A stretch of 5,060 nt of DNA from Candidatus Kapaibacterium sp. (GTDB lineage Bacteria > Bacteroidota > Ignavibacteria > Kapaibacteriales > Kapaibacteriaceae): assembly GCA_030830285.1 (NCBI GenBank), contig JAURNF010000048.1:1-5060 (forward strand), read 5' to 3'. The position numbers were made by a program, and so were the translations under genes. Positions 1 through 5,060 of the stretch are shown one piece after another. The notes under the pieces were generated by a model that was not told the origin of the DNA, ran no database searches, and worked only from the letters and a program-made list of their open reading frames with translations. Position 1 is the stretch's first letter. Every line of letters starts with the position of its first letter.

Positions 1-549
1 CGGAAAGGAATTGATCCTGCTAAAATCAGGGTCACGGGTATACCGAACTTCGACAATTGTATCGAGTACGCAGAACAGCCATGCGACTTATCGGACTTTG
101 TCTTGGTAGCAACAAGCGATAGTCGAGAGACCTTCAAGTACGAGAATAGAAAGGCGTTCTTGCTGCGAGCAGCTGAGATCGCTGAAGGACGTCAGCTGGT
201 TATCAAGCTGCATCCAAACGAAAACTACGAGCGAGCAAAGCGTGAGGTTGACCGCTATGTACCCGGAGCGATCGTGCTCACCGGCGTCCCTATCGAACCA
301 CTCATAGCACGATGTGATGCGCTGATCACGAAGTATTCATCATGTGTATACGTTGGTATCGCACTCGGCAAGGAGGTATACAGCGACTTCCCGATCGATA
401 GCCTGCGGCATATGTGCCCGCTGCAAAATGGGGGCACCTCCGCGTTTAATATTGCTCTTGAATGCCAGCGATTACTCGACGCACAAGCAGCAGCGTATTC
501 CGTCCGTGCTCAGCGTACATATGTATCAACGGAGCGTAGTGTCGCATGA
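1..549 (+). CDS. GT-B-like glycosyl/polymer transferase, C-terminal part (5' end outside window)
   Basis: The frame is open from the first base, so the gene begins upstream; the TTG at 103 is an internal codon, not a start. The visible 182 residues have the look of the C-terminal Rossmann half of a GT-B enzyme. A VTGIPNFDN segment (residues 11-19) resembles the linker seen in UDP-GlcNAc 2-epimerase-like and capsule/teichoic-acid transferases. It is followed by a KLHPNEN motif (69-75), then a long conserved-looking block CDALITKYSSCVYVGIALGKE (105-125) where such enzymes bind the nucleotide-sugar donor, and finally NGGTSA near the end. The likely role is cytoplasmic transfer of a sugar or sugar-phosphate to a surface glycan. 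The stop overlaps the next start by 4 bases (ATGA), tying it to the cytidylyltransferase. The acceptor, donor and exact family are not determinable without the N-terminal half; an epimerase-like non-transferase role is possible. Confidence 0.62.
   Translation, partial: RKGIDPAKIRVTGIPNFDNCIEYAEQPCDLSDFVLVATSDSRETFKYENRKAFLLRAAEIAEGRQLVIKLHPNENYERAKREVDRYVPGAIVLTGVPIEPLIARCDALITKYSSCVYVGIALGKEVYSDFPIDSLRHMCPLQNGGTSAFNIALECQRLLDAQAAAYSVRAQRTYVSTERSVA
531..534 (+). promoter_or_regulatory. Weak ribosome binding site for the cytidylyltransferase gene
   Basis: GGAG lies 11 bases before the ATG at 546, inside the end of the upstream gene. Spacing is slightly long, so start-stop coupling through the ATGA overlap probably contributes as much as this site. 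Confidence 0.35.
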
Positions 550-1367
550 AAACCGTCGTGATATGTCAAGCACGCACAGCCTCTACGCGGTTGCCACGGA
601 AAGTGCTTCTGCCTCTCGCAGGTAAGCCATTGCTCGTGCGTTGTGTGGAGCGTATTCAGGCTGCACGCAAAGTTGACGCCGTCGTTGTTGCAACAACCAC
701 TGATCCTTCTGACGATGTTATCGCTGCCATGTGCGCGGCCAACGAGATACCAGTCTATCGTGGACATCCAACAGATCTATTGGAGCGACATCTCGGTGCA
801 GCCCTAATGGTGCAGGCAGATGTCGTTGCGAAGGTCCCATCAGACTGTCCAATGATTGATCCACACATCATCGACGATGTGATTGCGGCATTCACGGCAA
901 TGCGAAAGCACGTTGACTTCGTAAGCAACCTTCATCCTGGCACGTGGCCAGACGGAAACGACGTTGAGGTTATGACAATGAATCTGCTCGAGCGAGCAGC
1001 CGCGCTCGCAACGAAGAATTACGAACGTGAGCATACTACCCCATGGATGTGGGATGCTAATCCAGATGTGCGGGTGGCAAATGTAGTGCGACGCGACGGG
1101 TGTGACTTTAGCGCCAGTCATCGCTGGACTGTTGACTACCCCGAGGACTACGTGCTTATCAAGGCTGTCTATGATGCTCTCTACACGCCAGACAGACAAT
1201 TCACATGCGAAGACATACTTGAGTACCTAGCTCTGCATCCCGAGGTAGCTGGCGTGAACGCGCATCTGCGAGGAGTAAACTGGTACAGACACCACATGGA
1301 TTCGCTAAGGACGATACACCCAGCACAAACACGCACGTACCTTCAACAGGCAGGAGGACGAGTATAA
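546..1367 (+). CDS. SpsF/NeuA-like cytidylyltransferase (CMP-sugar synthetase family)
   Basis: This 273-residue protein belongs to the acylneuraminate cytidylyltransferase/SpsF family, which couples CTP to an acidic or unusual sugar and releases pyrophosphate. Motifs in order are: the N-terminal nucleotide loop QARTASTRLPRK (8-19), VVVATTTDPSDD (47-57) on the second Rossmann strand, VPSDCPMIDP (97-106) corresponding to the family's GDCPLIDP metal/CTP segment, PDGNDVEVM (135-143) corresponding to PxGLDVEV, REHTTPWM (161-168), and WTVDYPEDYVLI (194-205) corresponding to the LTVDxPEDL signature. Length is normal for an SpsF protein. The ATG at 546 overlaps the preceding stop as ATGA, with a GGAG at 531-534 at workable spacing, and there is no better start downstream. 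One oddity is Arg18 where STRLPGK is usual. The protein could activate the sugar made by the downstream enzymes; the true substrate (nonulosonate, Kdo-like acid or other) is unknown. Some SpsF-annotated proteins are called glycosyltransferases, but the fold signature is that of a nucleotidyltransferase. Confidence 0.85.
   Translation: MKTVVICQARTASTRLPRKVLLPLAGKPLLVRCVERIQAARKVDAVVVATTTDPSDDVIAAMCAANEIPVYRGHPTDLLERHLGAALMVQADVVAKVPSDCPMIDPHIIDDVIAAFTAMRKHVDFVSNLHPGTWPDGNDVEVMTMNLLERAAALATKNYEREHTTPWMWDANPDVRVANVVRRDGCDFSASHRWTVDYPEDYVLIKAVYDALYTPDRQFTCEDILEYLALHPEVAGVNAHLRGVNWYRHHMDSLRTIHPAQTRTYLQQAGGRV
1352..1357 (+). promoter_or_regulatory. Strong Shine-Dalgarno for the transketolase N-subunit gene
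   Basis: A perfect AGGAGG sits 9 bases before the ATG at 1367, within the last codons of the cytidylyltransferase gene. It is the only full consensus site in the window. It fixes the start of the transketolase pair and suggests that the pair is translated independently of the gene before it. Confidence 0.75.
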
Positions 1368-2218
1368 TGTACGACCGTAATGTATGTGAAGCCCATGCTC
1401 TTCGTGTTCGAGAGCACATCCTTGCAATGTCAACCGATGGGGGGTGCTTCACCGGCGCTTCGTTGTCATGTGCTGATCTCCTCGTCTATCTCTATTCGTC
1501 GTACCTGAATGTTCGTCCTGATAATCTGTCGGATCCTGACCGCGACATTCTGCTTCTCTCAAAGGGACATGACGTTCCAGCGTTGTATGGAACATTCGCG
1601 GAGCTCGGGATTCTCGAACCTGGACGCTTAGCGAATCATCTCGATTGTAATGACCATATCTACTGGCATCCAAATCGTGCTGTGCCCGGAGTAGAGTTTC
1701 ATTCCGGATCGCTTGGACATTTGCTGTCGGTCGGAATGGGCATGGCCCTCTCGATACGTCTTGAGCAGCGTCAGAGTCGAATAGTGGTCATTCTCGGTGA
1801 TGGTGAGCTCAACGAGGGTAGCATCTGGGAAGCGTGTCAGGTTGCGCACTCACTGCATCTCGACAATCTACTTGCCATCGTTGATCGCAACTGGTTCCAA
1901 GCCAACATGCCGACCGAGGAATTGAGTCCACTGGAGCCCCTTGACGAGAAGTTCCGTGCCTTTGGCTGGAACGTCCTGCGTGTTGACGGTCATGATTTCG
2001 ATGCACTACATAGCGTATTGCCTGATCTTCCTCTCCGGAACGGTGTACCTACGGTTCTTATCGCCGATACGATGCGCGGTAAGGGAGTTCCGAGCATTGA
2101 AGCCCGAGCAGATCGATGGTTCTGCAATTTCTCGCACGACGAGGTGCGACAGCTCACCGAAGAACTACACGGTACATCATCGGCAACTCTTGTTTCTCCA
2201 ACTCTCACAGTACGATGA
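1367..2218 (+). CDS. Transketolase, N-terminal (ThDP-binding) subunit of a split enzyme
   Basis: This 283-residue protein covers the pyrophosphate/ThDP-binding domain of transketolase only; the pyrimidine domain is the next gene. Clear signatures are LSKGHDVPALYG (64-75), a WHP with PGVEFHSGSLGH (100-118), the ThDP/Mg motif GDGELNEG (144-151) continuing to LDNLLAIVDRN (165-175), EPLDEKFRAFGWNVLRVDGHD (190-210), and MRGKGVPSIE (236-245). This fits the usual ~270-285 residues of split N-subunits. Transketolases transfer a two-carbon ketol from a ketose to an aldehyde acceptor using ThDP. His68 and His101 match conserved active-site histidines. The N-terminal SGHPGGS motif, however, reads GGCFTGAS (25-32), and the usual WHG after the KGKGV segment reads WFCNF (251-255), so two expected histidines are missing. 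The start overlaps the preceding TAA by one base (TAATG) and has a strong AGGAGG. Context points to sugar synthesis for a surface glycan rather than the pentose phosphate pathway. Confidence 0.9.
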   Translation: MYDRNVCEAHALRVREHILAMSTDGGCFTGASLSCADLLVYLYSSYLNVRPDNLSDPDRDILLLSKGHDVPALYGTFAELGILEPGRLANHLDCNDHIYWHPNRAVPGVEFHSGSLGHLLSVGMGMALSIRLEQRQSRIVVILGDGELNEGSIWEACQVAHSLHLDNLLAIVDRNWFQANMPTEELSPLEPLDEKFRAFGWNVLRVDGHDFDALHSVLPDLPLRNGVPTVLIADTMRGKGVPSIEARADRWFCNFSHDEVRQLTEELHGTSSATLVSPTLTVR

Positions 2219-3162
2219 ACCGTTACGAACTCCTTCTTCGTGATCGCTGCGCGATTGATCCACGCATCATGATACTAACGGCGGAGAATCGTGGGCACAT
2301 GCGATCAGTTCCACCGCTTCTTGGTGATCGATTTGTTGATGTAGGAATTGCGGAGCAGACCATGATTGGCATGGCAGCTGGTCTCGCAGCTCGCGGTCGT
2401 GTTGTGGTTGTTCACGCATTGGCGGCGTTCCTAACACTCAGAGCATTCGAGTTCATTCGTGACGATGTGGCTATACCGAACCTCCCTGTGATTATGGTGG
2501 GAATGGTACCTGGTGTGTTGAGTGACGGAAATGGACCGACGCATCAAGCGATTGATGACGTGGGGCTCATGCGAGCAATGCCCAATGTTGGTGTGTTCTG
2601 TCCTGCAGATGAAGAGGAGTTTGTAGAGGGAATGGCTGAGCTCTTCGATAATCCGAGGCCGTGTTATGTGCGGTACATCGGATCGCAAGCTGCGTATCGG
2701 CGTGAGCACAGAACCACACTTCAGCGCGGCATCGTCCTGTCAGACGAGCGCGAGTGCTGTCCAGATGTAGCGTTGCTCACCTATGGTGCAATGGTACCGC
2801 ATGTACTAGAGGCAGTTCAGCAGCTCGAGCAGACTGGAGTAAGTGTTCGGGTGGTTCACCTGCCGATGATTGATCCATTGGACGAGACAGTGATTATCGA
2901 GGCACTTCATGATGCAGCTGTGACGGTTGTGGTTGAGGATCACCTCATTCGCAGTGGACTGTACAGTGTCGTATGCGAGATCGCAATACGTCATCGTATC
3001 CATGCTTCACTGCATCCTATTGGACTGCCAACATGGTTCGCTGCGGGTCGACTGCCGCAGGTCTTGCGCATGAATGGTCTGGATGGTGCATCTATTGCAC
3101 ATCGTGTCACTGCAATCCTGAATGATGAAGCAACCATTCAACCTACAACGAACGGGGAATAA
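2215..3162 (+). CDS. Transketolase, C-terminal (pyrimidine-binding) subunit of a split enzyme
   Basis: This 315-residue partner of the preceding gene supplies the pyrimidine-binding and C-terminal domains. The pyrimidine domain shows FVDVGIAEQTMIGMAAGLA (40-58), whose Glu47 is the glutamate that activates the ThDP aminopyrimidine. Also present are FLTLRAFEFIRDDVA (72-86) and GPTHQAIDD (107-115), whose His110 matches a conserved substrate histidine. The C-terminal domain begins near CPDVALLTYGAMV and contains VRVVHLPMIDPLDE, typical of the transketolase C-terminal fold. An open frame extends back to an ATG at 2116, but that would add 33 unrelated residues read out of frame through the upstream gene. 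The ATG at 2215 gives the normal N-terminus (NRYELLLRD...) and the classic ATGA 4-base overlap. No Shine-Dalgarno precedes it, so translation is probably coupled to the N-subunit, which would suit a complex needing both chains in equal amounts. DXS or pyruvate dehydrogenase E1-beta are more distant alternatives. Confidence 0.9.
   Translation: MNRYELLLRDRCAIDPRIMILTAENRGHMRSVPPLLGDRFVDVGIAEQTMIGMAAGLAARGRVVVVHALAAFLTLRAFEFIRDDVAIPNLPVIMVGMVPGVLSDGNGPTHQAIDDVGLMRAMPNVGVFCPADEEEFVEGMAELFDNPRPCYVRYIGSQAAYRREHRTTLQRGIVLSDERECCPDVALLTYGAMVPHVLEAVQQLEQTGVSVRVVHLPMIDPLDETVIIEALHDAAVTVVVEDHLIRSGLYSVVCEIAIRHRIHASLHPIGLPTWFAAGRLPQVLRMNGLDGASIAHRVTAILNDEATIQPTTNGE
3154..3158 (+). promoter_or_regulatory. 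Ribosome binding site for the aminotransferase gene
   Basis: GGGGA lies 5 bases before the ATG at 3164 and within the last codons of the transketolase C-subunit. It supports 3164 as the start rather than the in-frame ATG pair at 3122, which has no comparable site and would overlap the upstream gene by 41 bases. Confidence 0.5.
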
Positions 3163-3163
3163 C

Positions 3164-4519
3164 ATGCATCATGAGCAACACGAGGACGCCACGCTTGAAT
3201 CGACACTCCCGTGTATCGATCGTTCGAAAGCCCTTCTGACTCGTTGTGAGGCGCTTGTCCCGGCACGTACGCAGACATTGGCAAAGGGACCCGGACAGTA
3301 TGTGCGCGGCGTGTCCCCTGTGTTTGCACAGCGAGGTAAGGGTGCACACATATGGGATGTAGATGGAAATCGATACCTCGACTACACAATGGCAGTTGGA
3401 CCACTTGTGCTCGGTTATGGCAATGATGTTGTCGACGCGGCCATTCGTGAGCAGCTGAATGATGGCATTACATTTTCACTCATGCATCCGCTCGAAGTTG
3501 AGGTAGCCGAACTCATCACTGAGATGGTCCCAAGTCTCGAAATGGTGCGGTATTCGAAGACTGGTTGTGACGTTACCACTGCTGCTGTGCGCCTGGCACG
3601 GGCATATACAGGCAAGTCAACGGTGCTCTGTTGCGGCTATCACGGGTGGCATGACTGGTACATCGGTACAACAGATCGATCATTGGGGATACCGCAGCAA
3701 GTCAGGGACCTCACCTACACTTTTGCGTTCAACGACATCGAGAGCGTACGTCAGTCGATTGATGATGACACTGCAGCTATCATCCTTGAGCCAATGGTGG
3801 TTGATGAGCCCAACGAGACGTTTCTCCACGATCTCCGCGAGCTTTGTACACAGCGAGGGATCGTTCTCATCTTCGATGAAATGTGGACAGGATTCCGCAT
3901 CGCGAGAGGTGGAGCACAAGAGCGATTCGGAGTTACAGCTGACCTCGTCTGCTATTCTAAGGCAATTGCCAATGGTATGCCTTTATCAGTTCTTGCTGGT
4001 AGGGCAGACATCATGCGGCTTCTTGATCGAGATGTGTTCTTCTTCACGACGTTCGGTGGTGAGGCGCTGTCGCTCGCTGCGGCTCGTGCCACAATGCAGG
4101 TTCTTCGTGACGAACCAGTACTTGCCGTGATCGAGCAACACGGGAACATCCTTCGTGACCAGTTGAATGCACTGATTAGCGATTACGGTATTGAGTGGCT
4201 GTCGGTAAAGGGATTGGGATCACGTACGATGCTTGCGATTGCGAGACCGATGGAGGAGGCACTTTTAGTGAAGTCGTACATCCATCAGGAATTGCTTCGC
4301 TGCGGCATTCTCTGGAATGGCTTTCACAATCTCTCGTACGCGCATCGTGCTGAGGATATCGAGCATACACTTGAGGCGTATGCCGATGTACTGCCGCGTC
4401 TGCACAATCACATGTCACATGGCAAGCTTGCTGATCAATTACTCGGCACTCCTATGGAACCCGTGTTCCGTCGTACTGGAAACTTTAACACAAGACCACG
4501 TCTGGGGGCATCTGCGTGA
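3164..4519 (+). CDS. Class III PLP aminotransferase, glutamate-1-semialdehyde aminomutase-like
   Basis: Starting at 3164 this is a 451-residue fold-type I PLP enzyme. Visible elements are GAHIWDVDGNRYLDY (60-74), the family's entry motif; a PLP-phosphate loop region KTGCDVTTAAVRLAR (132-146); CGYHGWHDWYIG (157-168), with the aromatic/His pair that stacks on and contacts PLP; IILEPM (206-211); FDEMWTGFR (237-245), whose Asp238 pairs with the pyridine nitrogen; and CYSKAIANGMPLS (263-275), whose Lys266 is the Schiff-base lysine. FTTFGGEALSLAAARATM (294-311) is also characteristic. The order matches glutamate-1-semialdehyde 2,1-aminomutase relatives, but the motif details and the locus point to the sugar-locus branch, not heme synthesis. 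The likely role is to transaminate, or shift an amino group on, an aldehyde or ketone intermediate of the glycan sugar. One base separates it from the preceding stop, and its own stop overlaps the next start. About 30 residues at the C-terminus extend beyond the recognisable domain. The choice between aminotransferase and mutase is not decidable from sequence. Confidence 0.87.
   Translation: MHHEQHEDATLESTLPCIDRSKALLTRCEALVPARTQTLAKGPGQYVRGVSPVFAQRGKGAHIWDVDGNRYLDYTMAVGPLVLGYGNDVVDAAIREQLNDGITFSLMHPLEVEVAELITEMVPSLEMVRYSKTGCDVTTAAVRLARAYTGKSTVLCCGYHGWHDWYIGTTDRSLGIPQQVRDLTYTFAFNDIESVRQSIDDDTAAIILEPMVVDEPNETFLHDLRELCTQRGIVLIFDEMWTGFRIARGGAQERFGVTADLVCYSKAIANGMPLSVLAGRADIMRLLDRDVFFFTTFGGEALSLAAARATMQVLRDEPVLAVIEQHGNILRDQLNALISDYGIEWLSVKGLGSRTMLAIARPMEEALLVKSYIHQELLRCGILWNGFHNLSYAHRAEDIEHTLEAYADVLPRLHNHMSHGKLADQLLGTPMEPVFRRTGNFNTRPRLGASA
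4504..4508 (+). promoter_or_regulatory. Weak G-rich ribosome binding site before the GTG start of the dehydrogenase
   Basis: A run of five G lies 7 bases before the GTG at 4516. It is only SD-like, but the spacing is right, and it supports the GTG start, which also forms a GTGA overlap with the upstream stop. Confidence 0.3.
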
Positions 4520-5060
4520 GCGCATCGTTTTCGCTTGAAGGTCGGATAGCGGTTGTCACTGGCGCAACTGGTCTGTTAGGAATTCAACATTGCAAGACGC
4601 TTGCGCATGCTGGTGCAACAGTCTATGCAGTGGATATGCAGGCAGAGCCACTGACGACGTTCGTTCGTGAGCTAGGTGACCAGCATGTTCCAATTGTCCT
4701 TGATGTGACGGACGCACACGGCGTGAGGATGCTTAAGGAGCGCTTGCGTGATGAACAAGGTGGGGTCGACATCCTCATCAACAACGCAGCAATTAATGAT
4801 ATGGTTGAGCGCCCAAATGCAACCATTGAGGATTCAATGTTCGAGAACTATAGTCTTGAGCAGTTTCGGCGTGTGATGGATGTGAACGTAAGCTCACTGT
4901 TCCATACGTCGCAGGTTCTCGGGGAGCTCATGGCGACTGCAGGCAAGGGTAGCATCATCAACATCGGCAGCACCTACGGCGTCTCAGCGCCTAATCAGGA
5001 TTTGTATCGCGATGCACAAGGTGTGCAGAGGTTCTACAAGGGTGTAGCGTATCCCGTTAG
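4516..5060 (+). CDS. Short-chain dehydrogenase/reductase, PtmA-like (3' end outside window)
   Basis: The frame is open from a GTG at 4516 to the window edge, giving 181 complete residues. It is a classical Rossmann SDR: the dinucleotide motif TGATGLLG is at 15-22, an Asp ends the second strand (AVDM, Asp41), INNAA is at 88-92, MDVNVSSLFHTSQ holds the structural Asn, IINIGSTYG carries the catalytic Ser152, and AYPVS places the catalytic Tyr at 179. The Lys of YxxxK falls just past the last base. The acidic residue after strand two favours NAD over NADP. The Ser-Tyr interval (27 residues) is about twice the ~13 of typical SDRs; a similar insertion after a YGVxAP segment occurs, as I recall, in SDRs of flagellin/polysaccharide loci annotated PtmA. 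It probably oxidises or reduces a sugar intermediate of this pathway. The GTG start gives a normal SDR N-terminus and a 4-base GTGA overlap with the aminotransferase. The next in-frame Met (42) would remove the nucleotide-binding motif. Confidence 0.88.
   Translation, partial: MSASFSLEGRIAVVTGATGLLGIQHCKTLAHAGATVYAVDMQAEPLTTFVRELGDQHVPIVLDVTDAHGVRMLKERLRDEQGGVDILINNAAINDMVERPNATIEDSMFENYSLEQFRRVMDVNVSSLFHTSQVLGELMATAGKGSIINIGSTYGVSAPNQDLYRDAQGVQRFYKGVAYPV

Larger units (their letters stand above)
1..5060 (+). other. Operon-like surface-glycan sugar biosynthesis block
   Basis: All six genes run in one direction with junctions of -4, -1, -4, +1 and -4 bases, leaving a single non-coding base (3163). 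The block pairs a CMP-sugar synthetase and a probable glycosyltransferase with three sugar-modifying activities (split transketolase, PLP enzyme, SDR). This is the composition of an O-antigen, capsule or flagellar glycan locus. No promoter or terminator is visible, so transcription must start upstream and continue past the right edge. Confidence 0.75.

Noticed and set aside
840..1199. A 119-codon - strand frame opposite the cytidylyltransferase
   Set aside because: Its translation has no domain-like pattern and no ribosome site was seen; the opposite strand carries the conserved SpsF motifs.
2116..2214. Upstream ATG extension of the transketolase C-subunit
   Set aside because: The extra 33 residues are read out of frame through the conserved end of the N-subunit and look unlike any transketolase N-terminus. 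The ATGA overlap at 2215 is a better start.
1367..3162. Pyruvate dehydrogenase E1 alpha/beta or DXS as the identity of the ThDP pair
   Set aside because: The SKGH, PGVE, DRN...PTEE and GIAEQ...GPTHQ patterns are those of split transketolases; E1 subunits and DXS have different N-terminal motifs and domain lengths.
3122..3163. Upstream ATG extension of the aminotransferase
   Set aside because: It would overlap the upstream gene by 41 bases and has no ribosome site, whereas 3164 has GGGGA at 5-base spacing and a one-base gap.
3163..3163. Possible promoter or terminator in gaps between genes
   Set aside because: The only non-coding base in the window is this one, and no hairpin followed by a T-run was noticed at any gene junction.
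390..3690. Repeated GATC/CGATCGAT-like words across the window
   Set aside because: They are scattered, occur inside codons of ordinary genes, have no fixed spacing and no flanking conservation; nothing supports a repeat family or regulatory array.
3567..4130. A 187-codon + strand frame inside the aminotransferase gene
   Set aside because: It lies fully inside a gene with unbroken family motifs, its translation is low in complexity with no recognisable motif, and it is explained as an out-of-frame shadow.

Overview
This window is wholly coding and carries one strand-uniform gene block: six genes, all on the + strand, with the two outer ones cut by the window edges. Junctions are extremely tight: 4-base overlap, 1-base overlap, 4-base overlap, 1-base gap, 4-base overlap. 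No promoter, terminator, RNA gene, repeat array or mobile element is visible, so the block looks like the interior of a single long operon.

The organism is a bacterium of about balanced base composition (G+C near one half by eye). It uses Shine-Dalgarno signals at least sometimes (AGGAGG before the third gene) and relies heavily on stop/start overlap. The gene set is typical of a surface-polysaccharide locus (O-antigen, capsule or flagellar glycan), and such loci are often horizontally exchanged. I cannot assign a phylum from this sequence alone.

Layout: (1) 1-549, the C-terminal part of a GT-B-like glycosyl/polymer transferase. (2) 546-1367, an SpsF/NeuA-type cytidylyltransferase. (3) 1367-2218, the ThDP-binding N-terminal half of a split transketolase. 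(4) 2215-3162, its C-terminal partner subunit. (5) 3164-4519, a class III PLP enzyme of the glutamate-1-semialdehyde aminomutase-like group. (6) 4516 to beyond 5060, a short-chain dehydrogenase/reductase resembling the PtmA type of flagellin-modification loci.

Taken together the genes suggest a sugar-building cassette. A two-subunit ThDP enzyme would move or add a two-carbon ketol unit, an aminotransferase/aminomutase would install or move an amino group, and an SDR would adjust oxidation state. The cytidylyltransferase would then give a CMP-activated donor and the first gene could transfer it. Family assignments rest on visible motifs; the order of steps and the product are inference. The most interesting point is that the split transketolase keeps the ThDP site but appears to lack two histidines conserved in housekeeping transketolases, which suggests a specialised reaction.
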